64,000 bases of DNA from Burkholderiaceae bacterium (GTDB taxonomy: Bacteria > Pseudomonadota > Gammaproteobacteria > Burkholderiales > Burkholderiaceae), in assembly GCA_947455485.1 (NCBI GenBank), contig CANGNV010000010.1, positions 1 to 64,000 of the forward strand. The letters are read 5' to 3'. How positions within the stretch are numbered: position 1 is the stretch's first letter; each line of letters starts with the position of its first letter. A model generated the notes under the pieces. It was not told the DNA's origin, made no database searches, and saw only the letters and a program-made list of their open reading frames with translations. Below, piece after piece: positions 19,412-31,434 of this stretch. A program made the position numbers and the translations under genes.

Positions 19412-19425
19412 TGCAATTTCTTGCA
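19412..19425. promoter_or_regulatory. Small inverted repeat upstream of aorA-like gene, candidate regulatory site
   Basis: TGCAA-tttc-TTGCA, 22 nt upstream of start codon. Confidence 0.3.
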
Positions 19426-19493
19426 TATAAGAAAACATCATCAGCGATCTTAGAGCATCTAGATAGCTAGGGAAAGCCCTAGATAATGAACCG

Positions 19494-19521
19494 AATAAAA
19501 ATGGAGGCCTAAGCCCCCATT
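19494..19521 (-). terminator. secA: Rho-independent terminator after secA
   Basis: Minus strand AATGGGGGC-ttag-GCCTCCATT (one G-T) followed by TTTTATT. Confidence 0.85.
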
Positions 19522-19551
19522 CAATTTGAATGCTGCAGGATTACAAGCTAC

Positions 19552-22317
19552 TTAAGCCAAAGCCCCGCAGCAGTTCTTGTATTTCTTACCGCTACCGCAG
19601 GTGCAGGGATCATTGCGACCGACTTTAGGACCAGCGCGCATTGGAGCAGGAGCAATTTCAATTGCTGCACCACGATCGCCGGTTGACCCAGCCACCTCAA
19701 GATCTGCATCAGCATGCTGATACTGCACATCTGAAAGCTTAGCCAAATCTTCATTCATCGACTCAGAAGCTTCATCTAGCTCGCTTGCACTACGAATCTG
19801 TACTGTCATGATGCTCTTCACAACATCATTCTTAATGACGTTAAGCAACTCACCATATAGCTCGAATGCTTCGCGACGGTACTCTTGCTTTGGATCCTTC
19901 TGGGCATAGCCACGCAAATGGATACCTTGACGCAAATGATCCAAAGCAGCTAAATGTTCACGCCAATGGGTATCTAAGCTATAAAGCAAAACTGAGCGTT
20001 CAAATCCAGCAAAGGATGCGCGTCCAGAAAGCTCTACTTTTGCATCGTAGGTTTCTTTTGCAGCCTCTAAAACACGATCAACAATCTGCTCATCGTCCAT
20101 AGATGCAGAATTTTCAACCCAATTTTTTAGGTCAACTGTTAAGCCCCAGTCGCTGGCCAACACATTTTCCAAGCCAACTAGGTCCCACTGCTCTTCCATC
20201 GATTCCAGGGGGACGTATAGCGCACAAATGCCACGCAAGACATCTTCACGTAAATTAGCAATCAACTCACCAACATCCGCGCTTTCGAGAACTTCATTTC
20301 TTAAGCGATAAGTTTCTTTGCGTTGATCATTGGCAACGTCGTCATACTCTAACAATTGCTTACGAATATCGAAGTTACGGCCTTCAACCTTGCGCTGAGC
20401 AGACTCAATCGAACGGGTCACCATACCAGCTTCAATCGGCTCGCCATCAGGCATCTTTAGGCGATCCATGACTGCGCGCAAACGATCGCCAGCAAAAATA
20501 CGCAAGAGAGAGTCATCTAAAGAAAGATAAAAACGGGAAGAGCCTGAATCACCTTGACGGCCAGCGCGACCGCGAAGCTGATTATCAATACGACGGCTCT
20601 CGTGACGCTCGGTACCTATGATGTGCAAACCACCTGCAGCTAAAACTTGATCATGCAAACTTTGCCACTCATCCTGCAAGGTCTTAATCTTGGCTGCTTT
20701 TTCTGCATCAGAGAGACCAGCATCAGCCTCAATTAAAGAAGATTGTTTACCAACATTTCCACCCAAAACAATATCTGTTCCACGACCAGCCATGTTGGTG
20801 GCAATGGTGATCATCTTTGGCCTACCAGCTTGAGCAATGATCTCCGCTTCGCGAGCATGCTGTTTTGCATTCAAGACTTGGTGCGGCAATTGACGCTTAT
20901 CTAGTAAACCAGCAATTAATTCTGAATTCTCAATCGAGGTTGTACCAACCAATACAGGTTGGCCACGTTTGTAGCAATCCTCAATATCTTTAATTACTGC
21001 ATCGTAGCGCTCACGCGATGTCTTGTAGATCTGATCTTGACGATCTTTTCTTTGGCTGATGCGATTTGGGGGAATAACTACAGTCTCAAGATTGTAAATT
21101 TCCTTGAACTCATAAGCTTCGGTGTCTGCAGTACCGGTCATACCAGCCAACTTGCCGTACATACGGAAGTAGTTCTGGAAAGTAATTGTGGCTAAGGTCT
21201 GATTCTCATTCTGAATCTGCACACCCTCTTTAGCCTCAACAGCTTGATGCAAACCATCAGACCAACGGCGACCCTGCATTAAGCGACCTGTGAACTCATC
21301 AACAATAATGACTTCACCGTTCTGCACAACATATTGTTGATCGCGGTTGTACAGAGTATGCGCACGTAATGCGGCATACACGTGATGCATCAAAGTAATG
21401 TTTTGCGGAGCATATAAGGAGTCGCCATCATTCAAAGCGCCAAGCTCAACTAAAACTGTCTCTGCCTTATCGTGACCGCGCTCTGTTAAGTAGACTTGCT
21501 GGGACTTTTCATCAACCCAGTAATCACCTGGCTTTTCAACACCAGTGCCGTCTGCTTTTTCTTCACCAATTTGGCGCTCCAAGTAAGCAGGCAATGCATT
21601 GATCTTGATATACAAATCAGTGTGGTCTTCAGCCTGACCAGAAATGATCAATGGGGTACGAGCCTCATCAATCAGAATGGAGTCGACCTCATCAACAATC
21701 GCATAAGCTAGGCCACGCTGAACACGTTGACCCAAGTCTTGCACCATGTTGTCACGTAGGTAATCAAAACCAAACTCATTATTGGTACCGTAGGTGATAT
21801 CAGCTGCATAAGCTTCTTGCTTAGTTGTGTGATCCATCTGAGATAGATTTACACCAACCTTCATACCTAAGAAGTTATAAAGCGTTGACATCCACTCAGC
21901 ATCACGCTGAGCCAAATAATCATTCACTGTGATGACGTGAACGCCCTTGCCTGTTAAAGCATTTAAATAAACTGGGAGCGTGGCAGTCAAAGTTTTACCT
22001 TCGCCCGTTCCCATTTCAGCAATCTTGCCTTGATGTAATGCAAGGCCACCCATCATCTGCGCATCAAAGTGGCGCATCTTCATCACTCGTGAACTTGCCT
22101 CACGAACTACCGCAAAAGCCTCGGGAGCAATATCGTCTAATGACTCACCTGCAGCCAAACGCGACTTGAACTCAGCAGTTTTTGCTTGCAGTGCGGCATC
22201 ACCCAAAGCTTGCAGGCTAGGCTCGAAAGCGCTAACTTTGGCAACTACTTTGCGATACTGTTTTAAGAGGCGGTCGTTACGACTGCCGACCAGGGTTTTA
22301 AGAAGACCGATTACCAT
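19552..22317 (-). CDS. secA: Preprotein translocase subunit SecA
   Basis: 921 aa; [43 protein letters not shown]-terminal [18 protein letters not shown] motif. Confidence 0.98.
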   Translation of the reverse strand: MVIGLLKTLVGSRNDRLLKQYRKVVAKVSAFEPSLQALGDAALQAKTAEFKSRLAAGESLDDIAPEAFAVVREASSRVMKMRHFDAQMMGGLALHQGKIAEMGTGEGKTLTATLPVYLNALTGKGVHVITVNDYLAQRDAEWMSTLYNFLGMKVGVNLSQMDHTTKQEAYAADITYGTNNEFGFDYLRDNMVQDLGQRVQRGLAYAIVDEVDSILIDEARTPLIISGQAEDHTDLYIKINALPAYLERQIGEEKADGTGVEKPGDYWVDEKSQQVYLTERGHDKAETVLVELGALNDGDSLYAPQNITLMHHVYAALRAHTLYNRDQQYVVQNGEVIIVDEFTGRLMQGRRWSDGLHQAVEAKEGVQIQNENQTLATITFQNYFRMYGKLAGMTGTADTEAYEFKEIYNLETVVIPPNRISQRKDRQDQIYKTSRERYDAVIKDIEDCYKRGQPVLVGTTSIENSELIAGLLDKRQLPHQVLNAKQHAREAEIIAQAGRPKMITIATNMAGRGTDIVLGGNVGKQSSLIEADAGLSDAEKAAKIKTLQDEWQSLHDQVLAAGGLHIIGTERHESRRIDNQLRGRAGRQGDSGSSRFYLSLDDSLLRIFAGDRLRAVMDRLKMPDGEPIEAGMVTRSIESAQRKVEGRNFDIRKQLLEYDDVANDQRKETYRLRNEVLESADVGELIANLREDVLRGICALYVPLESMEEQWDLVGLENVLASDWGLTVDLKNWVENSASMDDEQIVDRVLEAAKETYDAKVELSGRASFAGFERSVLLYSLDTHWREHLAALDHLRQGIHLRGYAQKDPKQEYRREAFELYGELLNVIKNDVVKSIMTVQIRSASELDEASESMNEDLAKLSDVQYQHADADLEVAGSTGDRGAAIEIAPAPMRAGPKVGRNDPCTCGSGKKYKNCCGALA

Positions 22318-22371
22318 GGGATATTGAAGTAAATTAAGACCTTGAGTTTATCACCCGCACCCCATTTTTAT

Positions 22372-22875
22372 ATGAACTTCGCCCCTAAACCCGTCCGTAC
22401 GAAAGCTGCCCATGAGTGGTTGGAGTATTTGCGCGACTCTGAGGGCTTGGGCGGAATTTTGGCCAAAACAGAAGATCTCGCCAAACTCAAAATTGCCCTC
22501 AAAGCAGCTCTTTTTGAGTTAGATTTGGATAACTTAGCACCCAAAATTGAGGCTGGCTGGCGTTCTGGCGGTCAGAATGAGTTGTTTTTACTGGTGAATG
22601 GGGCTAGTATCGCCACCCGTCTTCAGCAGGTTTTACCTAGCCTAATCAATGAGTTAGCTAAAAAAGGGGTTATTTGTACCAGCATTAAGGTGCGCCTAAA
22701 GCCAGCCCCACCCACCTGGGACATTAAGCCCCGTGACGGTCGGCAGATCAGCCAGAAGCCAAAAGGCTTTAATGCCGTAGCGAGAGCTTCCTGGGAATCC
22801 TTATTGGATAAATTAGCACCAGATTCTGATCTGCGTAAGGCGGTTGAACGCCTACTTCAAAGCAAGCCCAAATAA
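22372..22875 (+). CDS. DciA-like (DUF721) protein
   Basis: ORF open from a TTG at 22342, ATG at 22372; DUF721-like region and position divergent from secA next to lpxC. Confidence 0.75.
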   Translation: MNFAPKPVRTKAAHEWLEYLRDSEGLGGILAKTEDLAKLKIALKAALFELDLDNLAPKIEAGWRSGGQNELFLLVNGASIATRLQQVLPSLINELAKKGVICTSIKVRLKPAPPTWDIKPRDGRQISQKPKGFNAVARASWESLLDKLAPDSDLRKAVERLLQSKPK

Positions 22876-22877
22876 AC

Positions 22878-23792
22878 CTAGAAAAAGAGGGGTTGACTCT
22901 CTTTGGAATAGGCGGAGGGAGCCTTATTCTCAGGAAAGCTGCTAACTTCATAAGAACTAGAGTCTTCTAAAAGTTTACGCAACAGCGCGTTATTGAGGGC
23001 ATGTCCTGATTTTTCAGCGACATAAGAACCTACGATAGGGTGCCCTACTAAATACAGATCGCCAATGGCGTCCAAAATTTTATGGCGCACAAACTCATCT
23101 TCATAACGTAACTCTTCGTTATTCAGGATGCGATGCTCATCGAGCACGATTGCGTTATCTAAACTTCCGCCGCGCGCCAATCCCATCTCTCGCAATGCTT
23201 CCACTTCATGCGCAAATCCAAAAGTGCGCGCACGACCAATCTCGCTTCGATATGCGTGTTCTGCAAAGTCCACTACAAAGCGCTGACCAGTCTTATCTAC
23301 TGCCGGATGCTTAAAGTCAATTGTGAAATCTAACTTATATCCAAAGAAAGGCTCTAGACGTGCGAGTTTGTCACCCTCTCTCACCTCTATAGGCTTCTTA
23401 ATAACTACAAACTGTCTTGGCGCATCTTGCTCAGCAATACCAGCTGATTCCATTAGGAACAAAAATGAAGCTGCGCTGCCATCCATGATGGGAACCTCTT
23501 CACCATCAAGCTCAATCAATAAATTATCAAGCCCTAGGCCTGCACAAGCTGAAAGTAAATGCTCTACCGTAGAAACACGCACTCCATCTTTTTGAATCAC
23601 TGAGGCTAAGCGAGTATCGCAAACCGCCAGAGCAGTAGCAGGTATAACCGATTGCTCTGGGGTATCTACACGTACAAATAAGATTCCTGAATTTATCGGC
23701 GCAGGCTTAATAGACAAAGTCACCTTGCGCCCAGAGTGCAAGCCAATCCCCACGGTTTTAATCGGAGTGGCGATTGTGCGTTGCTTCATCAT
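22878..23792 (-). CDS. lpxC: UDP-3-O-acyl-N-acetylglucosamine deacetylase
   Basis: 304 aa; [43 protein letters not shown]. Confidence 0.97.
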   Translation of the reverse strand: MMKQRTIATPIKTVGIGLHSGRKVTLSIKPAPINSGILFVRVDTPEQSVIPATALAVCDTRLASVIQKDGVRVSTVEHLLSACAGLGLDNLLIELDGEEVPIMDGSAASFLFLMESAGIAEQDAPRQFVVIKKPIEVREGDKLARLEPFFGYKLDFTIDFKHPAVDKTGQRFVVDFAEHAYRSEIGRARTFGFAHEVEALREMGLARGGSLDNAIVLDEHRILNNEELRYEDEFVRHKILDAIGDLYLVGHPIVGSYVAEKSGHALNNALLRKLLEDSSSYEVSSFPENKAPSAYSKESQPLFF

Positions 23793-23820
23793 GGTTTTAT
23801 CTAAATTCAGGAATAATTTC

Positions 23821-24321
23821 TTAAAGCTTCTTCAAAATTGAAGCGGCGTCACTCACTTCAAACTTACCAGGCGCTTCACGATCTAAAGTTGTTACTACAC
23901 CGTCTTCAACAATCATGGCATAACGATCTGAACGAACACCCAAACCACGAGCAGTTAAATCCAATTCCAAGCCAAGCTTCTTAGTGAATTCAGCACTACC
24001 ATCACCCAACATGCGAATCTTTTTACCCACTTTTTGATCGCGGCCCCAAGCACCCATTACAAATGGGTCGTTTACTGAAATACACCAAATCTCATCAACA
24101 CCCTTTGCTTTGATTGCATCAAAGTGCTCAACATAGCTAGGAACGTGCTTTGCTGAACAAGTCGGTGTAAATGCGCCAGGCAAAGCAAAGATCACAATCT
24201 TTTTGCCGGCGGTGAGTTTTTCAACTTCGAATGCGTTTGGGCCAATAGCGCAACCTTCGCTCGCTTCATCTAAAAACTCATAAAGAGTAGCGTTTGGTAA
24301 TTTTTGTCCGACTGCGATCAT
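23821..24321 (-). CDS. Peroxiredoxin (Prx5-type)
   Basis: 166 aa; [20 protein letters not shown] active site. Confidence 0.92.
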   Translation of the reverse strand: MIAVGQKLPNATLYEFLDEASEGCAIGPNAFEVEKLTAGKKIVIFALPGAFTPTCSAKHVPSYVEHFDAIKAKGVDEIWCISVNDPFVMGAWGRDQKVGKKIRMLGDGSAEFTKKLGLELDLTARGLGVRSDRYAMIVEDGVVTTLDREAPGKFEVSDAASILKKL

Positions 24322-24351
24322 AAGATCTCCAATGAAATAGTTGTCATGAGT

Positions 24352-24402
24352 ATGCCAACGCTAGCGCGGGATTCGTCGTCCGGAGGGGCGCCGCGCTGGC
24401 AT
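24352..24402. other. GC-rich imperfect inverted repeat between ftsZ and peroxiredoxin gene
   Basis: Minus strand ATGCCAGCGCGG ... CCGCGC(tagcgt)TGGCAT: 12 complementary bases interrupted by one 6-nt bulge. Confidence 0.6.
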
Positions 24403-24433
24403 TCTGCAACTACATATTGTATTAAGCAGTGGT

Positions 24434-25774
24434 TTAGTCTGCTTGCTTACGTAAAAAAGCTGGGATTTCGTAGTAATCAGCCCCTTTATCCAACATGGTT
24501 TTTGCCTGTGGTGAGCTATCAGCACCTAATGTAGGAGCTGGCGTAGCTTCACGCGAACTACGGAATACACGTGGCAAATCATATTGGCTGTAATCAACTC
24601 CGCTAGCTGCTGGCTGAGCGGCCATCGAAGGCGCACTACCAGCACCTGTCATTGCCAACCCAGCGCTAGTGCCCAAAGCTGAATCAAGACTTACCTTGCT
24701 CATCGCTGCTGAAGCACTTGATGGAGCAAAACTGTTTAAGTCAGCCATCGTTGGCATAGCGTCATGCGTACCAGTAGCTTGTCTCCAAACTACTTCTGGT
24801 TGATGATGTTGACGTGCTTGTGGATTATTCAAACCAGTAGCCACCACAGTAACGCGCAAAGCATCGCCTAAGCTCTCGTCATATACAGTACCGAAAATCA
24901 CAGTAGCATCATCTGCAGCATAGCCACGAATCGCTGCCATCACTTCACGAGTCTCAGACAACTTCAATGAACGGCTAGCCGTGATATTGACTAATACGCC
25001 ACGCGCACCTGACAAATCAACACCTTCGAGCAACGGTGAGGCAACTGCAGCTTCAGCAGCTAAACGTGCACGATCCATGCCAGAAACTGTTGCAGTTCCC
25101 ATCATTGCCTTGCCTTGTTCGCCCATCACTGTTTTCACGTCCTCAAAGTCGACGTTGATCAAACCTTGTACGTTAATGATTTCTGCAATACCTGAAACAG
25201 CGTTATGCAATACATCATCAGCGCATGCGAATGCCTTATCAAACTCAGCATCTTCACCCATCACTTCGAATAGTTTCTCGTTGAGAACTACGATCAATGA
25301 ATCTACATAAGACTCAAGTTCAGCAGCTCCGTTTTCAGCAACCTTCAAACGCTTAACGCCTTCAAAGTCAAATGGCTTGCTGATCACGCCAACAGTCAAA
25401 ATACCCATCTCCTTAGCAACTTGAGCAACGATTGGTGCTGCACCAGTACCCGTGCCACCACCCATACCAGCAGTGATAAACACCATGTGCGCGCCTTGCA
25501 ATGTATCTGCAATACGTGCACGCGCTTCTTCAGCAGAAGCTGCACCGATTTCAGGTTTTGCGCCAGCACCGAGTCCGCTAGAGCCTAGTTGCAAATTCAC
25601 AGATGCCTCAGAACGCTGTAAGGCGCCAGCATCGGTGTTCATGCAAATAAACTCTACGCCGTTAACACCGCGACGAATCATGTGCTGAACTGCATTACCA
25701 CCTGCACCACCAACTCCAACCACTTTAATAATGGTTTTGCCGGCTGTTTCTTGATCTAACATTTCAAATTCCAT
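24434..25774 (-). CDS. ftsZ: Cell division protein FtsZ
   Basis: 446 aa; [13 protein letters not shown] tubulin signature; C-terminal [13 protein letters not shown]. Confidence 0.98.
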   Translation of the reverse strand: MEFEMLDQETAGKTIIKVVGVGGAGGNAVQHMIRRGVNGVEFICMNTDAGALQRSEASVNLQLGSSGLGAGAKPEIGAASAEEARARIADTLQGAHMVFITAGMGGGTGTGAAPIVAQVAKEMGILTVGVISKPFDFEGVKRLKVAENGAAELESYVDSLIVVLNEKLFEVMGEDAEFDKAFACADDVLHNAVSGIAEIINVQGLINVDFEDVKTVMGEQGKAMMGTATVSGMDRARLAAEAAVASPLLEGVDLSGARGVLVNITASRSLKLSETREVMAAIRGYAADDATVIFGTVYDESLGDALRVTVVATGLNNPQARQHHQPEVVWRQATGTHDAMPTMADLNSFAPSSASAAMSKVSLDSALGTSAGLAMTGAGSAPSMAAQPAASGVDYSQYDLPRVFRSSREATPAPTLGADSSPQAKTMLDKGADYYEIPAFLRKQAD

Positions 25775-25819
25775 ATACCCTCCTAGGTAATAAGTACTAC
25801 ATTGACGACGACGAAAAAC

Positions 25820-27055
25820 TTAAAAATTTCCTGCGAACCATTCCTTCATGCGCGAAATCACACTTTGCAACGCGCCTGACTGCGATACTCGACGGCCACG
25901 CAATAACTGCGCCTGGCCTTCCATTAATAAACCGATGCTGGTAGCAAAACGTGGGCTACGCAAAACTTCATGTAGGTGCCCACGGTACTCAGGAGTACCG
26001 ATGCGCGCTGGGCGCAAAAACACTTGTTCAGCAAGCTCAACCATGCCTGGCATCAAAGAAGTTCCACCCGTTAGCACAATTCCTGAAGACACCATATCTT
26101 CGTAACCAGAATCACGAACTACGCCGCGCACCAAGGTAAACAGTTCCTCTACACGTGGCTCAATGACAGCCGCCAAAGCTTGCTTAGACATTGGGCGTGG
26201 TTCGCGATCTCCAACACCGGGTACATCAATCATGGTGGTTGGATCCGCCATATCTTGGCGAGCAATGCCATATTGAATCTTGAGATCTTCCGCATCAATT
26301 GTCGGCGTACGCAATGCCATTGCAATGTCATTGGTAATTTGATCGCCTGCAATCGGAATCACAGCAGTATGTCGAATGGAGCCCTGGCAATAGATAGCGA
26401 TATCGGTTGTGCCGCCACCAATATCAACTAAGACAACACCCAACTCTTTTTCATCTTCTGTTAACACAGCCAAGCTAGATGCGAGCGGCTGCAAAATAAG
26501 ATCATTTACTTCCAAGCCACAGCGACGCACACACTTCACAATATTTTGCGCAGCACTAACAGCGCCAGTAACAATGTGCACTTTTACCTCTAGGCGTAAA
26601 CCACTCATACCAATTGGCTCACGCACATCTTCTTGTCCATCAATAATGAATTCTTGAACAAGAATATGAAGAATTTGTTGATCCGTAGGGATGTTGATTG
26701 CTTTGGCAGTTTCCAAGACGCGCTCAACATCGCCAGCACTGACTTCTTTATCCCGAATGGCCACCATACCGCTGGAGTTAAAGCTCACAATGTGATTTCC
26801 AGCGATACCAGTAAAGACCTGCACGATCTGGCGATCTGCCATGACCTCCGCCTCTTCAAGCGCTTTTTGAATGGATTGGACAGTAGCTTCAATATTGACA
26901 ACTACACCCTTTTTCAAACCTTTGGATGCAGTTTGGCCAACGCCAACCACATTAAATTGGCCATCCGGCGCTAACTCAGCAACCAAAGCAACCACCTTGG
27001 AGGTACCAATATCTAATCCGACCAATAAATCGCGGTTGTCTTTACTCATTCTCAT
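25820..27055 (-). CDS. ftsA: Cell division protein FtsA
   Basis: 411 aa; LVGLDIGTSKVVALVAE, VDIGGGTTDIAIY. Confidence 0.97.
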   Translation of the reverse strand: MRMSKDNRDLLVGLDIGTSKVVALVAELAPDGQFNVVGVGQTASKGLKKGVVVNIEATVQSIQKALEEAEVMADRQIVQVFTGIAGNHIVSFNSSGMVAIRDKEVSAGDVERVLETAKAINIPTDQQILHILVQEFIIDGQEDVREPIGMSGLRLEVKVHIVTGAVSAAQNIVKCVRRCGLEVNDLILQPLASSLAVLTEDEKELGVVLVDIGGGTTDIAIYCQGSIRHTAVIPIAGDQITNDIAMALRTPTIDAEDLKIQYGIARQDMADPTTMIDVPGVGDREPRPMSKQALAAVIEPRVEELFTLVRGVVRDSGYEDMVSSGIVLTGGTSLMPGMVELAEQVFLRPARIGTPEYRGHLHEVLRSPRFATSIGLLMEGQAQLLRGRRVSQSGALQSVISRMKEWFAGNF

Positions 27056-27058
27056 TCC

Positions 27059-27925
27059 TCATTGCTTCTGCTCACTTTTCTTGCCGTCTGCTTCGTTCTT
27101 TTTCAAACTTGCCGAAGCAAGATGTACTGCAAAACCATTTGCATAGCGCAAATCAATTGCATCTACGCGATTAGCCCACTTCTCTTGAACCTGAGGCCAA
27201 TATTTAAAGAGGCGCGCTACACGATCTTCAGTTAATGTTTTGTCGGAGCTTTCTTCGTCCCTACCGAACTCCACCTTCATACCGTTAGATAACTTCACAT
27301 GCCAGGCATAGCGCTCAGAGAGGGTTAAGCTTTTTACTTCCGCGCTCCAAGGCTTAAACCAAGCATTCGCTTTTTCATATAAGCGCATCACTTCCTTACT
27401 TGCATCTTCTGGTCCCGAGAAATCAATCAACTGAATTCCGTCTCCCACATCAGAAACACGACCAGCAAAAAGCTCGCCATGGGTATTCATTAAGGTATGA
27501 CTATCAGCCCCACCCCAAGTACCAAATGGTTTTTGCTCTTCAATACTTACAATTAATCCGTTAGGCCAAACTCTGCGAACATTGGCATGACGCACCCAAG
27601 GCATAGACTCGAAACCACGCTTCACATCCTCTAATCTCACGCTAAAGAAGTTTCCTTGGACCGTCTCTAAGACTTGTTGCTTCACTACAGGCTTATTAAT
27701 ATGCTTGAGCGTTTGCCCAGCCACCGGCTCAATCACTACTTGGCGCAATGCAAAGACGGGTCGCTGGCTTAACCACACCAAAATACCAACGCAAACCATC
27801 ACCGCGAAACAGCGCATCAAGAAACGGCTCAGCTTTTGCATCCGCTCTGGATGATTCCAAAGCGGAGATGCCAGTGAAGCAAATACTTCACCGAAGCCAT
27901 TTAAGAAGGCGCTCATCCGACTCAT
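27059..27925 (-). CDS. ftsQ: Cell division protein FtsQ
   Basis: 288 aa; single TM then POTRA-like region; [22 protein letters not shown]; dcw order. Confidence 0.93.
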   Translation of the reverse strand: MSRMSAFLNGFGEVFASLASPLWNHPERMQKLSRFLMRCFAVMVCVGILVWLSQRPVFALRQVVIEPVAGQTLKHINKPVVKQQVLETVQGNFFSVRLEDVKRGFESMPWVRHANVRRVWPNGLIVSIEEQKPFGTWGGADSHTLMNTHGELFAGRVSDVGDGIQLIDFSGPEDASKEVMRLYEKANAWFKPWSAEVKSLTLSERYAWHVKLSNGMKVEFGRDEESSDKTLTEDRVARLFKYWPQVQEKWANRVDAIDLRYANGFAVHLASASLKKNEADGKKSEQKQ

Positions 27926-28935
27926 GCTTGCGCAGCCCCTTTGTTATTTAAGGTCTGGCTAATGACCCAGAGAACTAATTCAGCATATTCAACACCCGCT
28001 GCTTTTGCGGCCATTGGAACTAAAGAATGTGAAGTCATACCTGGAGATGTATTCATCTCCAAAAGATAAGGTTTGCCAGTTTTTTGGTCGAGCATCACAT
28101 CGGCACGCCCCCAAGTCTTACAGCCGAGGGTGCGATAAGCTGCTAACGCCAATTCTTGAACCGCTTTATTTACTTCTGGTTCTAAGCCAGTTGGGCACAA
28201 GTATTTAGTCTCATCAGAAAAATACTTATTGTGGAAATCGTAATTGGCTTCTGGCGGGATGATTTTGATCACAGGCAATGCCTCAGCATTTTCTTCAAAA
28301 CCAACCAATGGGCAAGTTAACTCATCACCAACAATACAAGTTTCAGCAATTACCTTTTTATCCATCCCCGCAGCCAACTTATAGGCTGCAGGCAACTCGT
28401 CGACGGATTTCACTTTAGTTAAGCCAAGTGAAGAGCCCTCATGTGCCGGCTTCACAATTAATGGCAAACCCAAGTGCTTTACCACTGCGTTCCAATCACT
28501 ATCAGCTTTTAGCTCCTGAAACTCAGGAGTTGAAAGACCGCTACTGAGCCAGACAAGCTTAGTTGCAATTTTGTCGATCGCTAATGCAGAGGCCAGTACA
28601 CCACTACCGGTATAAGGCAAACCTAAAAGCTCGAGTAATCCTTGGATCGTGCCATCTTCACCATAACGTCCATGCAAAGAAATAAAGATGCGGTCAAATT
28701 TTTCATTTGCCAATTTAGTTGGGCAACGTAACCCCGGATCAAATGGATGCGCATCAACTCCTTTAGACAGCAGCGCATCCAACACACCATTACCTGACAT
28801 CAAGGAAATCTCACGCTCGCCAGAACGACCGCCAAGCAATACACCAACCCGACCAAGAGATTTGACATCTAAGCTTGCGAGGTCTTGCTTCACTCGCTCG
28901 CCCCAAGAAAGCAACTGTTGATTTTGCTTAGACAT
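27922..28935 (-). CDS. ddl: D-alanine--D-alanine ligase
   Basis: 337 aa; [43 protein letters not shown]. Confidence 0.97.
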   Translation of the reverse strand: MSKQNQQLLSWGERVKQDLASLDVKSLGRVGVLLGGRSGEREISLMSGNGVLDALLSKGVDAHPFDPGLRCPTKLANEKFDRIFISLHGRYGEDGTIQGLLELLGLPYTGSGVLASALAIDKIATKLVWLSSGLSTPEFQELKADSDWNAVVKHLGLPLIVKPAHEGSSLGLTKVKSVDELPAAYKLAAGMDKKVIAETCIVGDELTCPLVGFEENAEALPVIKIIPPEANYDFHNKYFSDETKYLCPTGLEPEVNKAVQELALAAYRTLGCKTWGRADVMLDQKTGKPYLLEMNTSPGMTSHSLVPMAAKAAGVEYAELVLWVISQTLNNKGAAQA

Positions 28936-30364
28936 GTTTTGCCTCCGCTAATACATGAGGCAATCCAGAAATAGATCCTGCACCCATCGTGATTAAGACA
29001 TCACCATCACGCAATAAGCTGCCGAGCTTTTCTGGCATCTCAGCAACACTCGGAGCAAAAGCTACGGCTGAGCTATCCAAAGAGGCCTTTAAAGCTTTAT
29101 CAACTGTTAGCGCAGCTTTCATAAGGCTTTGACCATCAGCGCCTGGAATCTTCGCTTCGCCGGCGGGGTAGACCTCAGTCAATACGAGGGCATCAAAGTT
29201 TTTGAGCACCTGTACAAATTCACCAAAGCAATCACGTGTTCTTGTAAAACGATGGGGTTGGAATGCCAACACTAGGCGTCGATCAGGATAAGCGCCACGG
29301 GCTGCGGATAATGTAGCCGCCATTTCAACAGGATGATGTCCGTAGTCATCTATCAATGTGAAACTTCCACCAGATGCCAAAGGAATCTCTCCATATCTTT
29401 GGAAGCGGCGACCAACGCCACTAAACTCAGACAAGGCCTTCACAATAGCTTCATCACCCACACCAAGCTCTGTAGCAATACCAATCGCCGCCAAGGCATT
29501 AAGAACGTTATGCAAGCCCGGTAAATTTAATTGCACTTCAAGTTGGCCTGGCTTATTTCCATGACGGCGTACAGTTTTACGATCAACCGTAAAGTGCATG
29601 CGAGTACCTTCAGCGCGCACATTACTTGCACGAATATCCGCATCTTCAGATAAGCCATAGCGCAATACTGGCTGTGACACAAATGGAATAATGTCGCGAA
29701 CATTCGCATCATCAATACAAAGCACAGCAACACCATAAAAAGGCATACGCTGAATAAACTGGACAAACGCTTGCTTCAATCTTGCCATGTCATGCTGATA
29801 GGTATCCATATGATCAGCATCGATATTGGTGACTACCTCCATCGCTGGGAATAATTGCAGGAATGAGGCATCAGACTCATCCGCTTCCACCACAATAAAG
29901 TCGCCCTGACCTAAGCGCGCATTAGCACCTGCAGAATTTAACTTGCCGCCAATCACAAAGGTTGGATCTAAGCCGCCTTCGGCCAAGACTGAGGCAACCA
30001 AACTGGTGGTCGTTGTTTTGCCATGGGTGCCTGCAATCGCAATGCCCTGTTTTAAACGCATGAGTTCACCGAGCATGACAGCGCGTTGAATCACAGGAAC
30101 CTTAGCTGCGCGGGCAGCTAGCACTTCCGGATTATTTCCTGCAACTGCAGTAGAAATTACTACCGCCTCTGCGGTACTAATATTTTTAGGATCATGGCCA
30201 ATATGAATGACTGCGCCTAAGTCTTTTAAGCGCTTAGTTGCAGCACCCTCAGCCAAATCGGATCCAGATACCTGATAACCCAAATTCAGAAGCACTTCAG
30301 CAATACCGCTCATGCCTGCGCCGCCAATACCAACAAAATGTATTTGCTGAACAATATGTTTCAT
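28928..30364 (-). CDS. murC: UDP-N-acetylmuramate--L-alanine ligase
   Basis: [25 protein letters not shown] from ATG at 30364 (ORF track start 30391 is an upstream extension); [10 protein letters not shown]. Confidence 0.97.
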   Translation of the reverse strand: MKHIVQQIHFVGIGGAGMSGIAEVLLNLGYQVSGSDLAEGAATKRLKDLGAVIHIGHDPKNISTAEAVVISTAVAGNNPEVLAARAAKVPVIQRAVMLGELMRLKQGIAIAGTHGKTTTTSLVASVLAEGGLDPTFVIGGKLNSAGANARLGQGDFIVVEADESDASFLQLFPAMEVVTNIDADHMDTYQHDMARLKQAFVQFIQRMPFYGVAVLCIDDANVRDIIPFVSQPVLRYGLSEDADIRASNVRAEGTRMHFTVDRKTVRRHGNKPGQLEVQLNLPGLHNVLNALAAIGIATELGVGDEAIVKALSEFSGVGRRFQRYGEIPLASGGSFTLIDDYGHHPVEMAATLSAARGAYPDRRLVLAFQPHRFTRTRDCFGEFVQVLKNFDALVLTEVYPAGEAKIPGADGQSLMKAALTVDKALKASLDSSAVAFAPSVAEMPEKLGSLLRDGDVLITMGAGSISGLPHVLAEAKHV

Positions 30365-31434
30365 ATACCTACTCCTGCACAGTCTGCACATACCTCAGCC
30401 ACACGCTGAGTTGCATGAGGCTTAGCTAAAGCATGGGCACGTTCAGCCATTGCCTGCAAATCTTGGCGGCTAAAGTTTTGAATCATGGATGCGAGATCCT
30501 GTGGATTGAGATCTTGTTGTGGGAGCAGAATTGCTGCATCTGCATCCGACAAAAAGCGAGCGTTCGCCGTCTGATGATCGTCAATTGCGTATGGGAATGG
30601 AATCAAGCAGGATGCAACACCACATGCTGCGATTTCTGAAACAGTCATTGCTCCAGAGCGGCAGATCACTAAATCTGCTTGAGCGTAAGCAGTTGGCATG
30701 TCGTCAATAAAAGGACGAATGTCAGCAGTAACGCCTAAGTCAGCATAACGCTGTTGTAAATCTGCGAGATGTTTATCGCCCGCCTGATGAATCACCTGTG
30801 GACGTGCGTCTTTATCCATCAATGCCAAGGCTGCCGGAATTGCTTCATTTAAAGCTGCGGCACCCAAGCTGCCACCAACTACTAGGATCGACAAAGGTCC
30901 AGTGCGTGTTTCATATCGTTTTGCTGGCGCGCCCACAGCTTCAAATTCTTCACGGATTGGATTGCCAACCCACTCGGCATGAGCCATCGTATCCGGGAAA
31001 CCAGTCAAGGTACGCATAGCAATTTTGGCTAGAGCACGATTAGCACTTCCCGCTACAGAATTAGCCTCATGCAGAACCAATGGCTTCTTCAAAAACTTCG
31101 TCATTAAGCCGCCAGGAAATGTAATGTATCCGCCCATACCTAAAACGACATTTGGCTTGATACGGCGCATGATCTTCAAACTCTGAACACTCGCCCTTGC
31201 GAGATTAAATGGCAACATCAATTTTGCTTTGATGCCTTTGCCACGCAAGCCGCCAAACTCAACCGCCTCGAATGGGAAATCACAAGCTTTTACTAGGCGA
31301 TATTCCATACCGCTTTGATTGCCAAGCCAAAAAACTTTCCAGCCACAGATGCGTAGATATTCAGCAACAGCGAGGCCTGGGAAAATATGTCCCCCAGTAC
31401 CGCCAGCCATAATCAAGATAGATGGCTTGGTCAT
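30361..31434 (-). CDS. murG: Undecaprenyldiphospho-muramoylpentapeptide beta-N-acetylglucosaminyltransferase
   Basis: 357 aa; [32 protein letters not shown]. Confidence 0.97.
   Translation of the reverse strand: MTKPSILIMAGGTGGHIFPGLAVAEYLRICGWKVFWLGNQSGMEYRLVKACDFPFEAVEFGGLRGKGIKAKLMLPFNLARASVQSLKIMRRIKPNVVLGMGGYITFPGGLMTKFLKKPLVLHEANSVAGSANRALAKIAMRTLTGFPDTMAHAEWVGNPIREEFEAVGAPAKRYETRTGPLSILVVGGSLGAAALNEAIPAALALMDKDARPQVIHQAGDKHLADLQQRYADLGVTADIRPFIDDMPTAYAQADLVICRSGAMTVSEIAACGVASCLIPFPYAIDDHQTANARFLSDADAAILLPQQDLNPQDLASMIQNFSRQDLQAMAERAHALAKPHATQRVAEVCADCAGVGI

Noticed and set aside
19469-19486. CTAGGG-aaag-CCCTAG hairpin between secA and aorA-like gene
   Set aside because: Only a 6-bp stem with no U-tract in either direction; the adjacent 19494-19521 hairpin is the convincing terminator.
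26633-26974. 113-aa plus-strand ORF
   Set aside because: Antisense to ftsA; no domain.
30365-30391. N-terminal extension of murC in the ORF track
   Set aside because: The conserved MurC N-terminus starts at [15 protein letters not shown] (30364), forming an ATGA overlap with the murG stop.
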